DNA of 64,000 nucleotides from CAVVMA01 sp963830715. Its GTDB lineage: Bacteria > Desulfobacterota > Binatia > Binatales > Binataceae. Positions 35,492 to 45,059 of the stretch are shown here, piece by piece. The notes beneath the pieces are model-generated. The model had not been told where the DNA came from. It saw nothing but the letters and a program-made list of their open reading frames with translations, and searched no databases. Position numbers and translations under genes: made by a program. Position 1 is the stretch's first letter. Each line of letters begins with the position of its first letter. The stretch lies in the NCBI GenBank assembly GCA_963830715.1, contig CAWHNS010000023.1, forward strand, positions 62,001-126,000, written 5' to 3'.

Positions 35492-36408
35492 TGGCCCAGT
35501 ATCGCGACGCCGGCGCGCCTGCTTTTGCGCAGCCAGATGTGGCTGATTCATCGGACAGCGATCGCGCAGCCGCGCTGGCGCAAGCTTACGCATTCTGCGC
35601 GCGCCTGGCGCAATCGCACTACGAGAACTTCACCATCGCGTCCTTCCTGATGCCGCGCGCGATGCGTCCGCATATGCACGCGATTTACGCCTACGCGCGA
35701 ATCGCCGACGACTTCGCCGACGAGGATCGCGATCTCGGCAAGCTCGATCAATGGGAGCGCGAGCTGGACTTGTGTTACGCCGGCTCGCCGCGCCATCCGG
35801 TGTTCGTCGCGCTGGCCGATACCGTGCGGCGTTTCGACATCCCGCGCGAACCGTTCGCCGATCTCCTGCGCGCTTTCCGATCCGACGTCGATTTCAAGGG
35901 CTTCGAGACGCTCGAGGATCTGCTCGGATATGCGCGCTACTCGGCGAATCCGGTCGGGCGGCTGGTGCTCTACCTGTTCGGCTATCGCGACGCGCGGCGC
36001 CAGCTCCTCTCCGATCTCGTGTGCAGCGGGCTTCAACTGGCCAACTTCTGGCAGGATGTCGCGATCGATCTCGGCAAGGGCCGCATCTACCTTCCCCGTC
36101 GCGACATGGCGCGCTTCGCGTACACGCCCGATGACCTGCAAAGCGGCCGCGTGACTCGAGCCTACGCCGATCTGATGCGCCATGAGGTCGCTGCGGCGCG
36201 CGCGATGCTGGTCGAGGGCGCCGCGTTGCATCGGCTGGTGGATCGCAGGCTCTCGCGCGACGTCCTGATGTTTGCCGGCGGCGGTCTGGCGATCCTTCGC
36301 GCCATCGAACGCGCCGGTTACGATGTCTTCCGGTCGCGCCCGAAGCTCGGCAAACTCGACTATCTGCGGATTGGTCTCCGCGCGCTGACTGGCAGGCTCG
36401 GGGCCTGA
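35491..36408 (+). CDS. hpnC: Hydroxysqualene synthase HpnC
   Basis: A 305-residue squalene/phytoene synthase-fold protein. In the three-gene route, HpnD makes presqualene diphosphate from FPP and HpnC turns it into hydroxysqualene. Asp-rich metal motifs are YARIADDFADE and the second QLANFWQDVAID. Also visible is the RIYLPRRDMARF block common to HpnC/HpnD. ATG 35491 shares its first base with the dxr stop. hpnD follows one base after the stop. Confidence 0.93.
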   Translation: MAQYRDAGAPAFAQPDVADSSDSDRAAALAQAYAFCARLAQSHYENFTIASFLMPRAMRPHMHAIYAYARIADDFADEDRDLGKLDQWERELDLCYAGSPRHPVFVALADTVRRFDIPREPFADLLRAFRSDVDFKGFETLEDLLGYARYSANPVGRLVLYLFGYRDARRQLLSDLVCSGLQLANFWQDVAIDLGKGRIYLPRRDMARFAYTPDDLQSGRVTRAYADLMRHEVAAARAMLVEGAALHRLVDRRLSRDVLMFAGGGLAILRAIERAGYDVFRSRPKLGKLDYLRIGLRALTGRLGA

Positions 36409-36409
36409 G

Positions 36410-37321
36410 ATGGAAGTGACCAGGGAACGGTCGGAAGCCGTCGCCGCCGGAGAGGCTCAGGCTCTCGACGCCGACTATGCGCGATGCGCCCAGGTCACGC
36501 GCGAGAGTTCGTCCAATTTCTATTACGCCTTCATGCTGCTCCCCCACGAGCGGCGTCGCGCCCTCTATGCGGTCTACGCTTTCTGCCGGTTCATCGACGA
36601 TATCGCCGACGAACAGTCGGTGACTGGACCGGCCGCGATGCTTGCCCGCTGGCGCGAGGAGCTGGAGCGCGTCTTCAAGGGCGTTCCGGCGCGTCCGGTG
36701 TCGCGCGCGCTCGCCGACAGCGTGCGCCGCTTCGAGATCCCCCGCCGATACTTCGAGGAAGTGATCGACGGCGTGGAGATGGATCTGTCGCGCACGCGCT
36801 ACCAGGCTTTTGACGATCTCCGCCTGTACTGCTATCGCGTCGCCTCGGCGGTCGGTCTCATCTGTATCGAAATCTTCGGCTATCGCAATCCGGGCGCACG
36901 CGTTTACGCGGAGAACCTCGGTATCGCCTTCCAGTTGACCAATATCCTGCGCGACGTGAGCGAAGACGCCGCGCGCGGCCGGATTTATGTCCCCTTGGAC
37001 GATCTCGCGCGCTTCGGCGTCACTCCCGATGAGATCTTCGCCGGTCTTCACAGCCCTCGCTTCGAGAAATTGATGGAGTTCGAGGCCAACCGCGCGCGCT
37101 CCTTCTACGAGGCCGCGGCACGCGCCCTGCCCGATGAGGATCGCTCGACGCTGCTGACCGCCGAGGCGATGCGGCTAATCTACGGCGCCTTGCTGAACAG
37201 GATCATCCGATCGAATTACCACGTGCTGGGCCGGCGTCACAGCCTGTCCGCCCCGCGCAAGCTCCTGCTGGTCGGCCGCGCCTGGGCCAGCACTCGCCTC
37301 CCTCTGACGCGAGGCCTGTGA
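36410..37321 (+). CDS. hpnD: Presqualene diphosphate synthase HpnD
   Basis: A 303-residue squalene/phytoene synthase family member condensing two FPP to presqualene diphosphate. The motifs are FCRFIDDIADE (first metal site), QLTNILRDVSEDAARGR (second metal site) and GVEMDLSRTRY. It is separated from hpnC by one base. Its stop overlaps the GTG alternative start of hpnE. The hpnC-hpnD-hpnE order is the standard alternative to eukaryotic-type squalene synthase. Confidence 0.94.
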   Translation: MEVTRERSEAVAAGEAQALDADYARCAQVTRESSSNFYYAFMLLPHERRRALYAVYAFCRFIDDIADEQSVTGPAAMLARWREELERVFKGVPARPVSRALADSVRRFEIPRRYFEEVIDGVEMDLSRTRYQAFDDLRLYCYRVASAVGLICIEIFGYRNPGARVYAENLGIAFQLTNILRDVSEDAARGRIYVPLDDLARFGVTPDEIFAGLHSPRFEKLMEFEANRARSFYEAAARALPDEDRSTLLTAEAMRLIYGALLNRIIRSNYHVLGRRHSLSAPRKLLLVGRAWASTRLPLTRGL

Positions 37322-37329
37322 GGACCGCG

Positions 37330-38691
37330 ATGGTCGAGCCCAACGACGTCGTCGTGATCGGCGGCGGCTTCGCCGGGCTGAGCGCCGGAGTCGCGCTGGC
37401 GGAACGCGGCTTCCGCGTCGCGCTGCTCGAGCGCAAACCCGCGCTCGGCGGACGCGCGTATTCGTTCGCCGATCCCGAGACCGGCGACTTCGTCGACAAC
37501 GGCCAGCACGTGCTGATGGGGTGCTACGGCGAGACGCTCAGCTTCCTCGACAAGATCGGCACCCGCGACAAGCTCGTTTTCCACCGCAACCTCGAGATCG
37601 AGATGATCGCGCGAGGCGGCTCGCACGCGCGGCTCTACACCGCGCGCGTCCCGGGACCGCTGCACATGGGGGCTGCGCTCCTGCGCTATGGGCATCTGAG
37701 TCCGCGCGAGCGCCTGCGCCTGATGATCGGAGGAGCCCGGTTGCTCCGCATGCGCCGGCGCGATCGCGCAGAGCTCGAAAGCCGAACCGTCGCGCAACTG
37801 ATGGATCTGCTCGGCCAGGGCAAGCGGGCGCGCGACAGCTTCTGGTATCCGCTCGCGATCGCGACCCTCAATGAGGATCCTTCGCTTGCCTCGGCGGCGC
37901 TTCTTGCCGAAGTCCTTAAGCGCGCATTTTTCTCGCGCCGTTCGGATTCCGCCTTCGTGTATTCAAGGGTCGGCCTCTCCGACCTCTACTGCAAGGCGGC
38001 GACCGGCTTCATCGAGCGCCACGGCGGCGTGGTCGCGTCCCACGCCGCGGTCGAGGCGCTGGAACTCAACGGCGACGGCGCAGTAAAGAGGGTCAAGCTG
38101 CGCGACGGCCGCGGCCTCGAGGCCGCCAACTTCGTCTCCGCAGTCCCCTCCGCCCAGTTGCTCGCGATGCTTCCCGCGCCGGCCGCGGCCGATTCGTTTT
38201 TCTCGCCGCTCGGCGAGCTCGGCACCTCACCGATCATCTGTGTTCACGTCTGGCTCGATCGCGAAGTGACCGATTTCGCCTTCGTCGGTTTCATCGGCAC
38301 CACCACCCAGTGGCTGTTCAACAAGCGCCGGATCTTCGAGCGCTACGGCGAGCGCCATCCGGGATACTTAAGCTTCGTAATCAGCGGCGCCCGAGATTTG
38401 ATCGATCGAAGCAACGAGGAGCTCCTCGACCAGGTGGTAAACGACTTGCGCACGATGATTCCGGCGGCGCGCAGCGCGCGGGTCGTCAAGGCGCTGGTGC
38501 TCAAGGAGCGACAGGCGACGATGGCGCCCGAGCCGCGCTCGTACCGGCTCCGGCCGCCCGCCGCCACTCCGCTTCGCAACCTCTTCCTGGCCGGCGACTG
38601 GATTCAGACCGGCCTGCCGGCGACGATCGAAAGCGCCGTGATTTCCGGACGCGCGGCGGCTGGCGCAATCGCCGCGCGGGTCGCCGCCTGA
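37330..38691 (+). CDS. hpnE: Hydroxysqualene dehydroxylase HpnE
   Basis: A 453-residue FAD-dependent amine-oxidase-fold protein reducing hydroxysqualene to squalene. The N-terminal VVVIGGGFAGLSAGVALAE binds FAD, with ALGGRAYSF, and the C-terminal LFLAGDWIQTGLPATIESAV closes the FAD site, as in phytoene-desaturase relatives. ATG 37330 has tgagga at 37319-37324 as ribosome site; GTG 37318, overlapping the hpnD stop (GTGA), is an alternative. Confidence 0.93.
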   Translation: MVEPNDVVVIGGGFAGLSAGVALAERGFRVALLERKPALGGRAYSFADPETGDFVDNGQHVLMGCYGETLSFLDKIGTRDKLVFHRNLEIEMIARGGSHARLYTARVPGPLHMGAALLRYGHLSPRERLRLMIGGARLLRMRRRDRAELESRTVAQLMDLLGQGKRARDSFWYPLAIATLNEDPSLASAALLAEVLKRAFFSRRSDSAFVYSRVGLSDLYCKAATGFIERHGGVVASHAAVEALELNGDGAVKRVKLRDGRGLEAANFVSAVPSAQLLAMLPAPAAADSFFSPLGELGTSPIICVHVWLDREVTDFAFVGFIGTTTQWLFNKRRIFERYGERHPGYLSFVISGARDLIDRSNEELLDQVVNDLRTMIPAARSARVVKALVLKERQATMAPEPRSYRLRPPAATPLRNLFLAGDWIQTGLPATIESAVISGRAAAGAIAARVAA

Positions 38692-38710
38692 GACATCGGG
38701 ACTTCGCGCG

Positions 38711-39715
38711 ATGGCGAACCAGACCGCGCTGGTGACCGGCGGAAACGGGTTCGTCGGATGCCACGTTGTGCGCGCGCTGCTCGCGCGCGGCGATCGCGTT
38801 CGCGTCCTGGTCCGCGCAGGCGCCGACCTGCGTGCGTTGGCCGCCCTCGATTGCGAGCGCGCCATCGGCGATGTCCGCGACGCGGACTCGGTCGATCGCG
38901 CCGCTCGCGGATGCGCCGAAATCTACCATGTCGCCGCCGATTATCGGCTCTGGGTGCTGGACGACGCTCCGATGTATGCGACCAACGTCGAGGGCACGCG
39001 CAACGTCCTCGCCGCGGCTCGCCGGGCCGGGGTCGGCCTGATCGTTCATACCAGCACCGTCGGGGCGCTCGGCATTCCGAAGGACGGGCCGGGGCGCGAG
39101 AACACCCCGGTCACGCTCGACGACATGGTCGGGCCCTACAAGCGGAGCAAGTTTCTCGCCCAGCAGGCGGCGCTGGCTGCCGCGCGCGAGGGCCTGCGCG
39201 TCGTGATCGTCAATCCCTCGACCCCGATCGGCGCTTTGGACTACAAGCCCACTCCGACCGGGCGAGTCATCGTGGACTTTCTGAACCATCGGATGCCCGC
39301 GTATCTGGATACCGGTCTCAACCTGGTCGACGTCGAGGACGTCGCTCGGGGGCATCTGCTCGCCGGGCAAAATGGAAAACCCGGTGAGAAATATGTCCTG
39401 GGCGGCGAGGACCTGACGCTCGCGGAGTTCTTCGCCCGGCTTGCCGGGCTCTCGCATATGGCGGCGCCCAGGCTGCGAATCCCGTACGCGGTCGCATACG
39501 GGTTCGCGCTCGGAGCGGAAGCGGTCGCGCGCACCGTCACCCGGCGCCCGCCCCGCGCGAGCCTCACCGAGGTCAGGATGGCGCGCAAGAAGATGTTCTT
39601 CGATTCAGGCAAGGCGCGCGCCGAGCTTGGGTACTCGCCGCGCCCGATCGATGGTGCGCTTGGCCGCGCGATCGCGTTCTTCCGGGAATCGGGTGCGGTT
39701 GGCGCCGCGGCTTGA
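38711..39715 (+). CDS. hpnA: Hopanoid-associated NAD-dependent epimerase/dehydratase HpnA
   Basis: A 334-residue extended SDR. It has ALVTGGNGFVGCHVVRAL (NAD), HVAADYRLW, VHTSTVGALG, a YKRSKFLAQ active site (YxxxK) and GEKYVLGGEDLTL. HpnA proteins accompany hopanoid genes and are thought to act on the side-chain sugar or related groups. The start ATG 38711 lies 19 bp after hpnE. The CruF-like gene follows after 6 bp. Confidence 0.92.
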   Translation: MANQTALVTGGNGFVGCHVVRALLARGDRVRVLVRAGADLRALAALDCERAIGDVRDADSVDRAARGCAEIYHVAADYRLWVLDDAPMYATNVEGTRNVLAAARRAGVGLIVHTSTVGALGIPKDGPGRENTPVTLDDMVGPYKRSKFLAQQAALAAAREGLRVVIVNPSTPIGALDYKPTPTGRVIVDFLNHRMPAYLDTGLNLVDVEDVARGHLLAGQNGKPGEKYVLGGEDLTLAEFFARLAGLSHMAAPRLRIPYAVAYGFALGAEAVARTVTRRPPRASLTEVRMARKKMFFDSGKARAELGYSPRPIDGALGRAIAFFRESGAVGAAA

Positions 39716-39721
39716 ACCGCG

Positions 39722-40564
39722 ATGGGCCTGCTGCTCTCGACGATCGCGCTGCGCCCGTACGTGTTCGTATTCCTCGCGAGCTACCTCTTCATCGCAATCG
39801 TCAACTTCGGGCTGCGCACGACGTTGCTGTTCACCGCGCTTACCTACGCCGTCGCGCTCGGATGCGAGTGGAGTTCGATCCACAACGGATTCCCCTTCGG
39901 TCTCTATCATTACATCGAGGCCACCCGCGGCCGCGAGCTGTGGATCGCCGGCGTGCCCTTCATGGACTCGCTGTCGTTCACCTTCCTGAGCTTCGCGAGC
40001 TACACGGTTGCGCTGCTGCTCAGCTCGCCCCTCTACCGCGACGGCATCGACCTGAAGATCCTCGACAGCTTCGCGATCCGCCGCGCGCCGCGAGTCTGGC
40101 TGATGGCCGCCCTGTTCATGGTGATGGTGGACCTGGTGGTCGATCCGCTGAGCGTGCTCGGCGATCGATGGTTTCTGGGCAGGATCTTCTGGTACGACCC
40201 GCCGGGGCCTCATTTCGGAGTGCCGATCAGCAACTACCTGGGATGGTACTTCGTCGCGGCGATAACGGTCGCGATTTTCCAATGGCTCGACTCGCGGTTG
40301 AACCGAGGCTCATCGCGGCCGGCAGGCGTGATCGCCACGCTGCCGTCGCGGGCGCTCTATGGGCCGGCGCTGTATGCGGGAATAGTCGCGTTCGGTATCA
40401 CGATGCTGTTCCGGATCGGCGCGAGCGAGATCGGATGGGCGAGCGTGTTCATCCATCTTCCGTTCCTGGCCCTCGCGCTGCATATCGTCACCCGCGCCGA
40501 CAGCTACGGCGACTCCGCCGCGATAAGGCGCCATCTCGCGGATTTCCCGTACGACCGGATCTAG
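39722..40564 (+). CDS. CruF-like membrane hydratase (carotenoid biosynthesis family)
   Basis: A 280-residue protein with seven or so membrane helices, of the family holding C50-carotenoid 2'',3''-hydratase CruF. Signs are EWSSIHNGFPFGLYHY, AGVPFMDSLSFTFLSFASY, MVMVDLVVDPLSVL (acidic active-site-type helix) and FGVPISNYLGWYFVA. No carotenoid desaturase or phytoene synthase other than HpnC/D/E lies in the window, so it may hydrate a hopanoid or squalene-derived double bond instead. Its stop TAG shares the palindrome CTAG with the convergent hpnG stop. Confidence 0.8.
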   Translation: MGLLLSTIALRPYVFVFLASYLFIAIVNFGLRTTLLFTALTYAVALGCEWSSIHNGFPFGLYHYIEATRGRELWIAGVPFMDSLSFTFLSFASYTVALLLSSPLYRDGIDLKILDSFAIRRAPRVWLMAALFMVMVDLVVDPLSVLGDRWFLGRIFWYDPPGPHFGVPISNYLGWYFVAAITVAIFQWLDSRLNRGSSRPAGVIATLPSRALYGPALYAGIVAFGITMLFRIGASEIGWASVFIHLPFLALALHIVTRADSYGDSAAIRRHLADFPYDRI

Positions 40565-41319
40565 GCTCGCTCTGAGGCGGTGCGCCGGACAATCGCCTCG
40601 ATCGCGGCTGCGATTGACCTCGATGCGATCGCCATATTGCGCGCGAGCCGTGGGAATTTCAGCAGTGCTCCGGGATGCTGAATGATGAAGCTCGCTACTC
40701 TGAGCGGTCGCACCCGCCCATCCTCGTCGGCTACTTCAGCGCCGACAATTTCCTCGTCGGCTGTGTCCAGGACCGCACGAACGCACGCGAATGGGATCCC
40801 TCGGATTCGGGCTTGATCGCCGATCACCGCACTTTCCATATCAACCGCGATCGATCCCGTCTCAGACTTCGCGCGCCGCTTTTGCAGGGGCGTCATCACC
40901 GGATGTGTCGAAGTCAACAGCGGCCCGGTCGAAAAGCGAATGGATCCGGCGCGCAACGCATCCTGGGTGTTCCGCAACTCCTGGCTGACGGCGACGGTTT
41001 GCCCGCCCTCGATCATGGCGCTCTCGGTCGGGATCAGCCGGTCGGCGACAATCAGATCGCCGGTGACGAGTCCTTCCGACAGCGCCCCCGCGACGCCGGT
41101 CGAGATCGCAAGACGGGCGCGCGGAAATTGCTCAAACGTGCGCCGCGAGCTGATACGTGCGCGCTCCGGTCCCATTCCGGTGGCCACCGCGACTACCTCC
41201 GCGCCAGCCACTCGGCCGCGGAAGCCTTTGAGTCCGGCCACGTTCAGGGCGGAGCGCGTCTCGAACCGCCCCTTGAGTGCGGCGACCTCGCGGCTGAACG
41301 CGTAGAAGACAATGATCAC
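40561..41319 (-). CDS. hpnG: Hopanoid-associated nucleoside phosphorylase HpnG
   Basis: A 252-residue PNP/UDP-fold phosphorylase. HpnG removes adenine from adenosylhopane to leave a ribosylhopane species. It shows VAVATGMGPERA, ISTGVAGALSEGLVTGDLIV and SIAVDMESAVIG (the ribose-binding Met-Glu), all typical. Unlike the other hopanoid genes it is on the minus strand, converging with the CruF-like gene and overlapping it by 3-4 bp, so its expression is separate. Confidence 0.92.
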   Translation of the reverse strand: MIIVFYAFSREVAALKGRFETRSALNVAGLKGFRGRVAGAEVVAVATGMGPERARISSRRTFEQFPRARLAISTGVAGALSEGLVTGDLIVADRLIPTESAMIEGGQTVAVSQELRNTQDALRAGSIRFSTGPLLTSTHPVMTPLQKRRAKSETGSIAVDMESAVIGDQARIRGIPFACVRAVLDTADEEIVGAEVADEDGRVRPLRVASFIIQHPGALLKFPRLARNMAIASRSIAAAIEAIVRRTASERA

Positions 41320-41449
41320 GCTTGTACCTGCGCCGGCGGCAAAGGCTCAGTAGCCGGCTTGAGCGGCGGCCTCGCTTGCGAGCACAATTGCTTGCTCATG
41401 ACTATCGATCAAGCCGCCGCCGTCCCGCCGGATTCGATCAGCAACGCGA

Positions 41450-42333
41450 TTGAAATTGAAAGCGGCCATCATCAACGGCGACGACTTCGGACTCTCGCGC
41501 GAGGTCAACGCCGGAATCCTGCGCTCGTTTCGCGACGGTGTGCTTCGCAGCGCAAGCCTGATGGTTGCCAGTGACGCGCGTGACGAGGCCGCGGCAATCG
41601 CGCGCGAGAATCCCGCGCTTGACGTGGGGCTTCACCTGGTTGTCTGCAAGGGGAACAGCGTGCTCGCGCCGGGAAGCTCGCGGGAATCGTGGATGCCGGC
41701 GGCCGCTTCGTTGACAACCCGGTCCTCGGCGGCCTGCGATATTTCTTCAACCGCGCGATTCGCCAGAAGCTGCGCGACGAGTGCCGGGCGCAGATCGAGC
41801 TTCACCTCGAGCTGGTCGGCAGGCTCAGCCATGTCGACGGCCATCTGAATTTCCATGCCCATCCGACGATCGCCGATATGCTGGTCGATCTGGCGGTCGA
41901 GTACCGGGTGCCCTGCCTGAGACTGCCGCGCGAGCCGATCTTCACCACGCTCGCGCTGGCGCGCGACAACCTGGCGCGGAAACTCGTGGAGTCGGTGATT
42001 TTCCGGTCGCTCTCCGCGCGGATGCGGCGCCTGATGGCGGCGCGCGGCCTCAAATCGACCGATTGGATCTTCGGCCTTCATCAGAGCGGTCACCTGACCG
42101 AATCTTACCTGCTCGGAGTGATCGATCGATTGCCCGATGGCGTCACCGAAATCTATTTTCATCCGGCCGCCGATCTCGGCGCGACGCCGCCGCCGCCGGA
42201 GGCTCAACGCGAAGTCGAGATCCTGACGGGAGCGGGGATTCGCCACGCGCTGGAAACGCGCGGCGTGAAGCTGACCACCTTCGCGGAATTGGCGCGAAGT
42301 GATTCAATCGCTTCAAACGGTCCCCCTGATTGA
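41450..42333 (+). CDS. hpnK: Hopanoid-associated YdjC/ChbG-fold deacetylase HpnK, frameshifted
   Basis: The N-terminal part AAIINGDDFGLSREVNAGIL (with the metal-binding Asp pair), LMVASDARDEA and DVGLHLVV is in one frame. KLAGIVDAGGRFVDNPVLGG, HVDGHLNFHAHPTI and EIYFHPAADLG (metal His residues) are in another. One G is missing in a GGG run near 41670; the span is 3n+2. It probably starts at TTG 41450 or 41456, as no ATG is available. HpnK is thought to deacetylate an N-acetylated sugar on the hopanoid side chain. Confidence 0.88.
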
Positions 42334-42401
42334 CATACTCTAGCGATGATCTAAGCGCCGGGCATCCCCGCCCGAATCAGAGAGAGGAAGGTCACAACGC
42401 G

Positions 42402-44975
42402 ATGTTCGATCGGCAAGAAGCTGCGCCGGGGGCGATTCAGGATTACCGCCTGCCCGCCAACGTAACGCCTGAGCGGTACGATCTCAGGCTGACCCCTGAT
42501 CTGAAAGCATTTACGTTCGAAGGCGAGGAGACCGTCGCAATCGAGGTGCGCGAAAAGACCTCTGAAGTTCAGCTCAACGCGCTGGAGCTGGAGATCACGA
42601 GCGCAGCCGCAGAGCGCGCGGGCAAGACGCTCGCCGGCAAGGCCGAGATGATTTCGGCCAGGGAGCGAGTGAAGCTCACTTTCCCGCAGCCGCTCGAGCC
42701 GGGCGCATGGACGCTGAAGATCGCGTTCCGCGGAATCCTCAACGACAAGCTGCACGGCTTCTATCGCAGCCAATACAAGGATGACGCCGGCAAGCCGCAC
42801 ATCGTCGCGGCGACCCAGTTCGAGGCGACTGACGCACGCCGGGCGTTCCCATGCTGGGACGAGCCCGCCCTCAAGGCTCGATACAAGGTCACGCTCATCG
42901 TCGACGACCCGCTTACCGCAATCTCGAACGCGGGCGTGGAGAGCGAGCGCAAGCTCGGCAACGGGATGAAGGAGGTCGTCTTCAAGGAGACGATCAAGAT
43001 GTCCACCTACCTGGTCGCGTTCATCGTGGGCGAGTTCGAGGCGACTGCGCCAATCGACGCCGGCGCGCCGCTTCGAGTGCTGCACGTCCCCGGCAAGGAG
43101 GGATTGACCAACTGGGCGCGCGACATCGGGGCGTTCTCGCTCAAGTTTTACGCGGACTACTACGGGCTCAAGTACGCGGGCGACAAGCTCGACCTGATCG
43201 CGATTCCGGACTTCGCCGCCGGCGCGATGGAAAACCTGGGCGCGATTACTTTCCGCGAGACTGCGCTGCTGATCGACGAAAAGAAAGCCTCGCGCGCCGA
43301 GCTGGAGCGCGTCGCCGACGTGGTGTCGCACGAGAACGCCCATATGTGGTTCGGCGATCTGGTCACGATGAAGTGGTGGAACGGGATCTGGCTCAACGAG
43401 GCGTTCGCCACTTTCATGGAGATGCTCGCGGTCGATGCGTGGAAGCCGAACTGGCGGCGATGGGACAGCTTCGCGTTGTCGCGATCGGCGGCGATGGCGG
43501 TGGACGGGCTGCACAGCACGCGCCCGGTCGAGTACACGGTCAAAAGCCCCGAAGACGCGCGCGGCATGTTCGACATCCTGACCTACGAGAAAGGCGCGTC
43601 CGTGCTGCGGATGCTGGAGCAGTACCTCGGCGCCGAAAATTTCCGCAAGGGAATCGCGCTATACCTGCGCAAGCATCAATTCGCCAACACCGAGACCGGC
43701 GATCTCTGGGACGCGCTGGGCGAGTCGTCGCGCGAGCCGGTGCGCACCGTGATGGACTCGTGGATTTTCCAGCCCGGCTTTCCGATCGTGAGCGTCGCGC
43801 ACACCGCAGACGGCCGCGGCATCAAGCTCGGACAGCGGCGCTTCTTCTATCTCGACCGGCAGGACGAAGCGGGATCGCAATTGTGGCATGTGCCCGTAAT
43901 GGTCCGTGCCAAGACCGATCGCGGGGTCTCGGCGCACAGGATATTGCTGACCGGCGCGGAGACCTCGATCGATCTCGGGGCAAACGTCGAGTGGGCGGTA
44001 GTCAACGAAGGAGGCAGCGGCTTCTACCGCGCCCGCTACGAGCCCGCGATGCTGTCGGCGCTCACCGGCAATCTGGCGCATCTCAAGCCGGTGGAGCGAT
44101 TCGGTCTGGTGTCCGATACCTGGGCGGCCACGGTCGCCGGCCTGACGCCGCTTTCCGAGTTCCTCAAGATGGCGCGGCTGTTCCGCGACGAGACCGATAT
44201 CAACGTCTGGCGCGCGCTTAGCGGCGCATTCAGCTATCTCGACATGATCGTCGATGACGCCGATCGGCCGGTGCTCGCGGCCCGGGTCCGCGAGATGATC
44301 GCGCCTGCGGTCGCCGCAATGGGCTATGAGCCGCGCTCCGGCGAGGACGAGCTTCAGCGCCAGATGCGCGGGATGCTGATCGGGGCGCTGGGCACGCTCG
44401 GCGACGATCGCGCCGTCCAGGAGCGCGCGCGCGAACTCTACCATCGTTACGAGGATTCGCCCGGCTCGGTCGATCGCGATCTGGTGCCCCCACTGATCGG
44501 CATTCTGGCGTACTCGGGCGACGACGCCCGCTACCGGGAGTTCAAGCAAAAGTACAAGAGCGCGCGCATACCGCAGGAAGAGCAGCGCTACTTGTATTCA
44601 CTGGCGGGGTTCCGGCGCTTGCCGCTCCTGCGCGAGACCATGGAAATGACGATCAACGGCGAGGTCCGCACCCAGAACGCGCCCTACCTGCTGCAGTCGC
44701 TGATGATGAATACGACCTGCCGCGATGAGGCCTGGGAATTCATGAAGCGCAATTGGGAAACGCTCGCGAAGAAGTTTCCCGACGCCGCGCTGCCGCGGAT
44801 GTGCGAGGGCGTCGTCGGCCTGCTGAAGCATGAAGACGAGGTGAAGACGTTCTTCGCTGCTCACAAGCTGAAGATTGGCGAGAAAACCATCGACCAGCAC
44901 CTCGAGCGCCTGAGCGTCGCGGTCGCGTTCAAGAAACGCGAGGGCGCCAAGCTGACCAGCGACCTCAAGAGCTGA
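42402..44975 (+). CDS. M1-family zinc aminopeptidase
   Basis: An 857-residue aminopeptidase of the ERAP/PSA-like (Tricorn interacting factor F2/F3) branch. It has the exopeptidase motif GAMENLG (about residues 273-279) and the zinc site HENAH (310-314) with Glu333 in WLNEAFATF. The middle residue Asn in HENAH, instead of the usual Leu, is uncommon. A C-terminal helical ERAP1-like domain (about 530-850) completes it. There is no signal peptide, so it acts in the cytoplasm. ATG 42402 has gaggaagg upstream; the longer frame overlapping hpnK is less likely. Confidence 0.93.
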   Translation: MFDRQEAAPGAIQDYRLPANVTPERYDLRLTPDLKAFTFEGEETVAIEVREKTSEVQLNALELEITSAAAERAGKTLAGKAEMISARERVKLTFPQPLEPGAWTLKIAFRGILNDKLHGFYRSQYKDDAGKPHIVAATQFEATDARRAFPCWDEPALKARYKVTLIVDDPLTAISNAGVESERKLGNGMKEVVFKETIKMSTYLVAFIVGEFEATAPIDAGAPLRVLHVPGKEGLTNWARDIGAFSLKFYADYYGLKYAGDKLDLIAIPDFAAGAMENLGAITFRETALLIDEKKASRAELERVADVVSHENAHMWFGDLVTMKWWNGIWLNEAFATFMEMLAVDAWKPNWRRWDSFALSRSAAMAVDGLHSTRPVEYTVKSPEDARGMFDILTYEKGASVLRMLEQYLGAENFRKGIALYLRKHQFANTETGDLWDALGESSREPVRTVMDSWIFQPGFPIVSVAHTADGRGIKLGQRRFFYLDRQDEAGSQLWHVPVMVRAKTDRGVSAHRILLTGAETSIDLGANVEWAVVNEGGSGFYRARYEPAMLSALTGNLAHLKPVERFGLVSDTWAATVAGLTPLSEFLKMARLFRDETDINVWRALSGAFSYLDMIVDDADRPVLAARVREMIAPAVAAMGYEPRSGEDELQRQMRGMLIGALGTLGDDRAVQERARELYHRYEDSPGSVDRDLVPPLIGILAYSGDDARYREFKQKYKSARIPQEEQRYLYSLAGFRRLPLLRETMEMTINGEVRTQNAPYLLQSLMMNTTCRDEAWEFMKRNWETLAKKFPDAALPRMCEGVVGLLKHEDEVKTFFAAHKLKIGEKTIDQHLERLSVAVAFKKREGAKLTSDLKS

Positions 44976-45059
44976 GCGCGTTGCAGCCGTGCGCGCTCGC
45001 CGGACAACTGTCCGCAGGCTGCGGCGGAGACGCCCGGGTCGAGGGGAGCGGGTTCGGGT

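Noticed and set aside
42351..43514. 387-codon minus-strand frame opposite the M1 aminopeptidase
   Set aside because: Antisense to GAMEN and HExxH motifs; Arg/Leu-rich without recognisable features.
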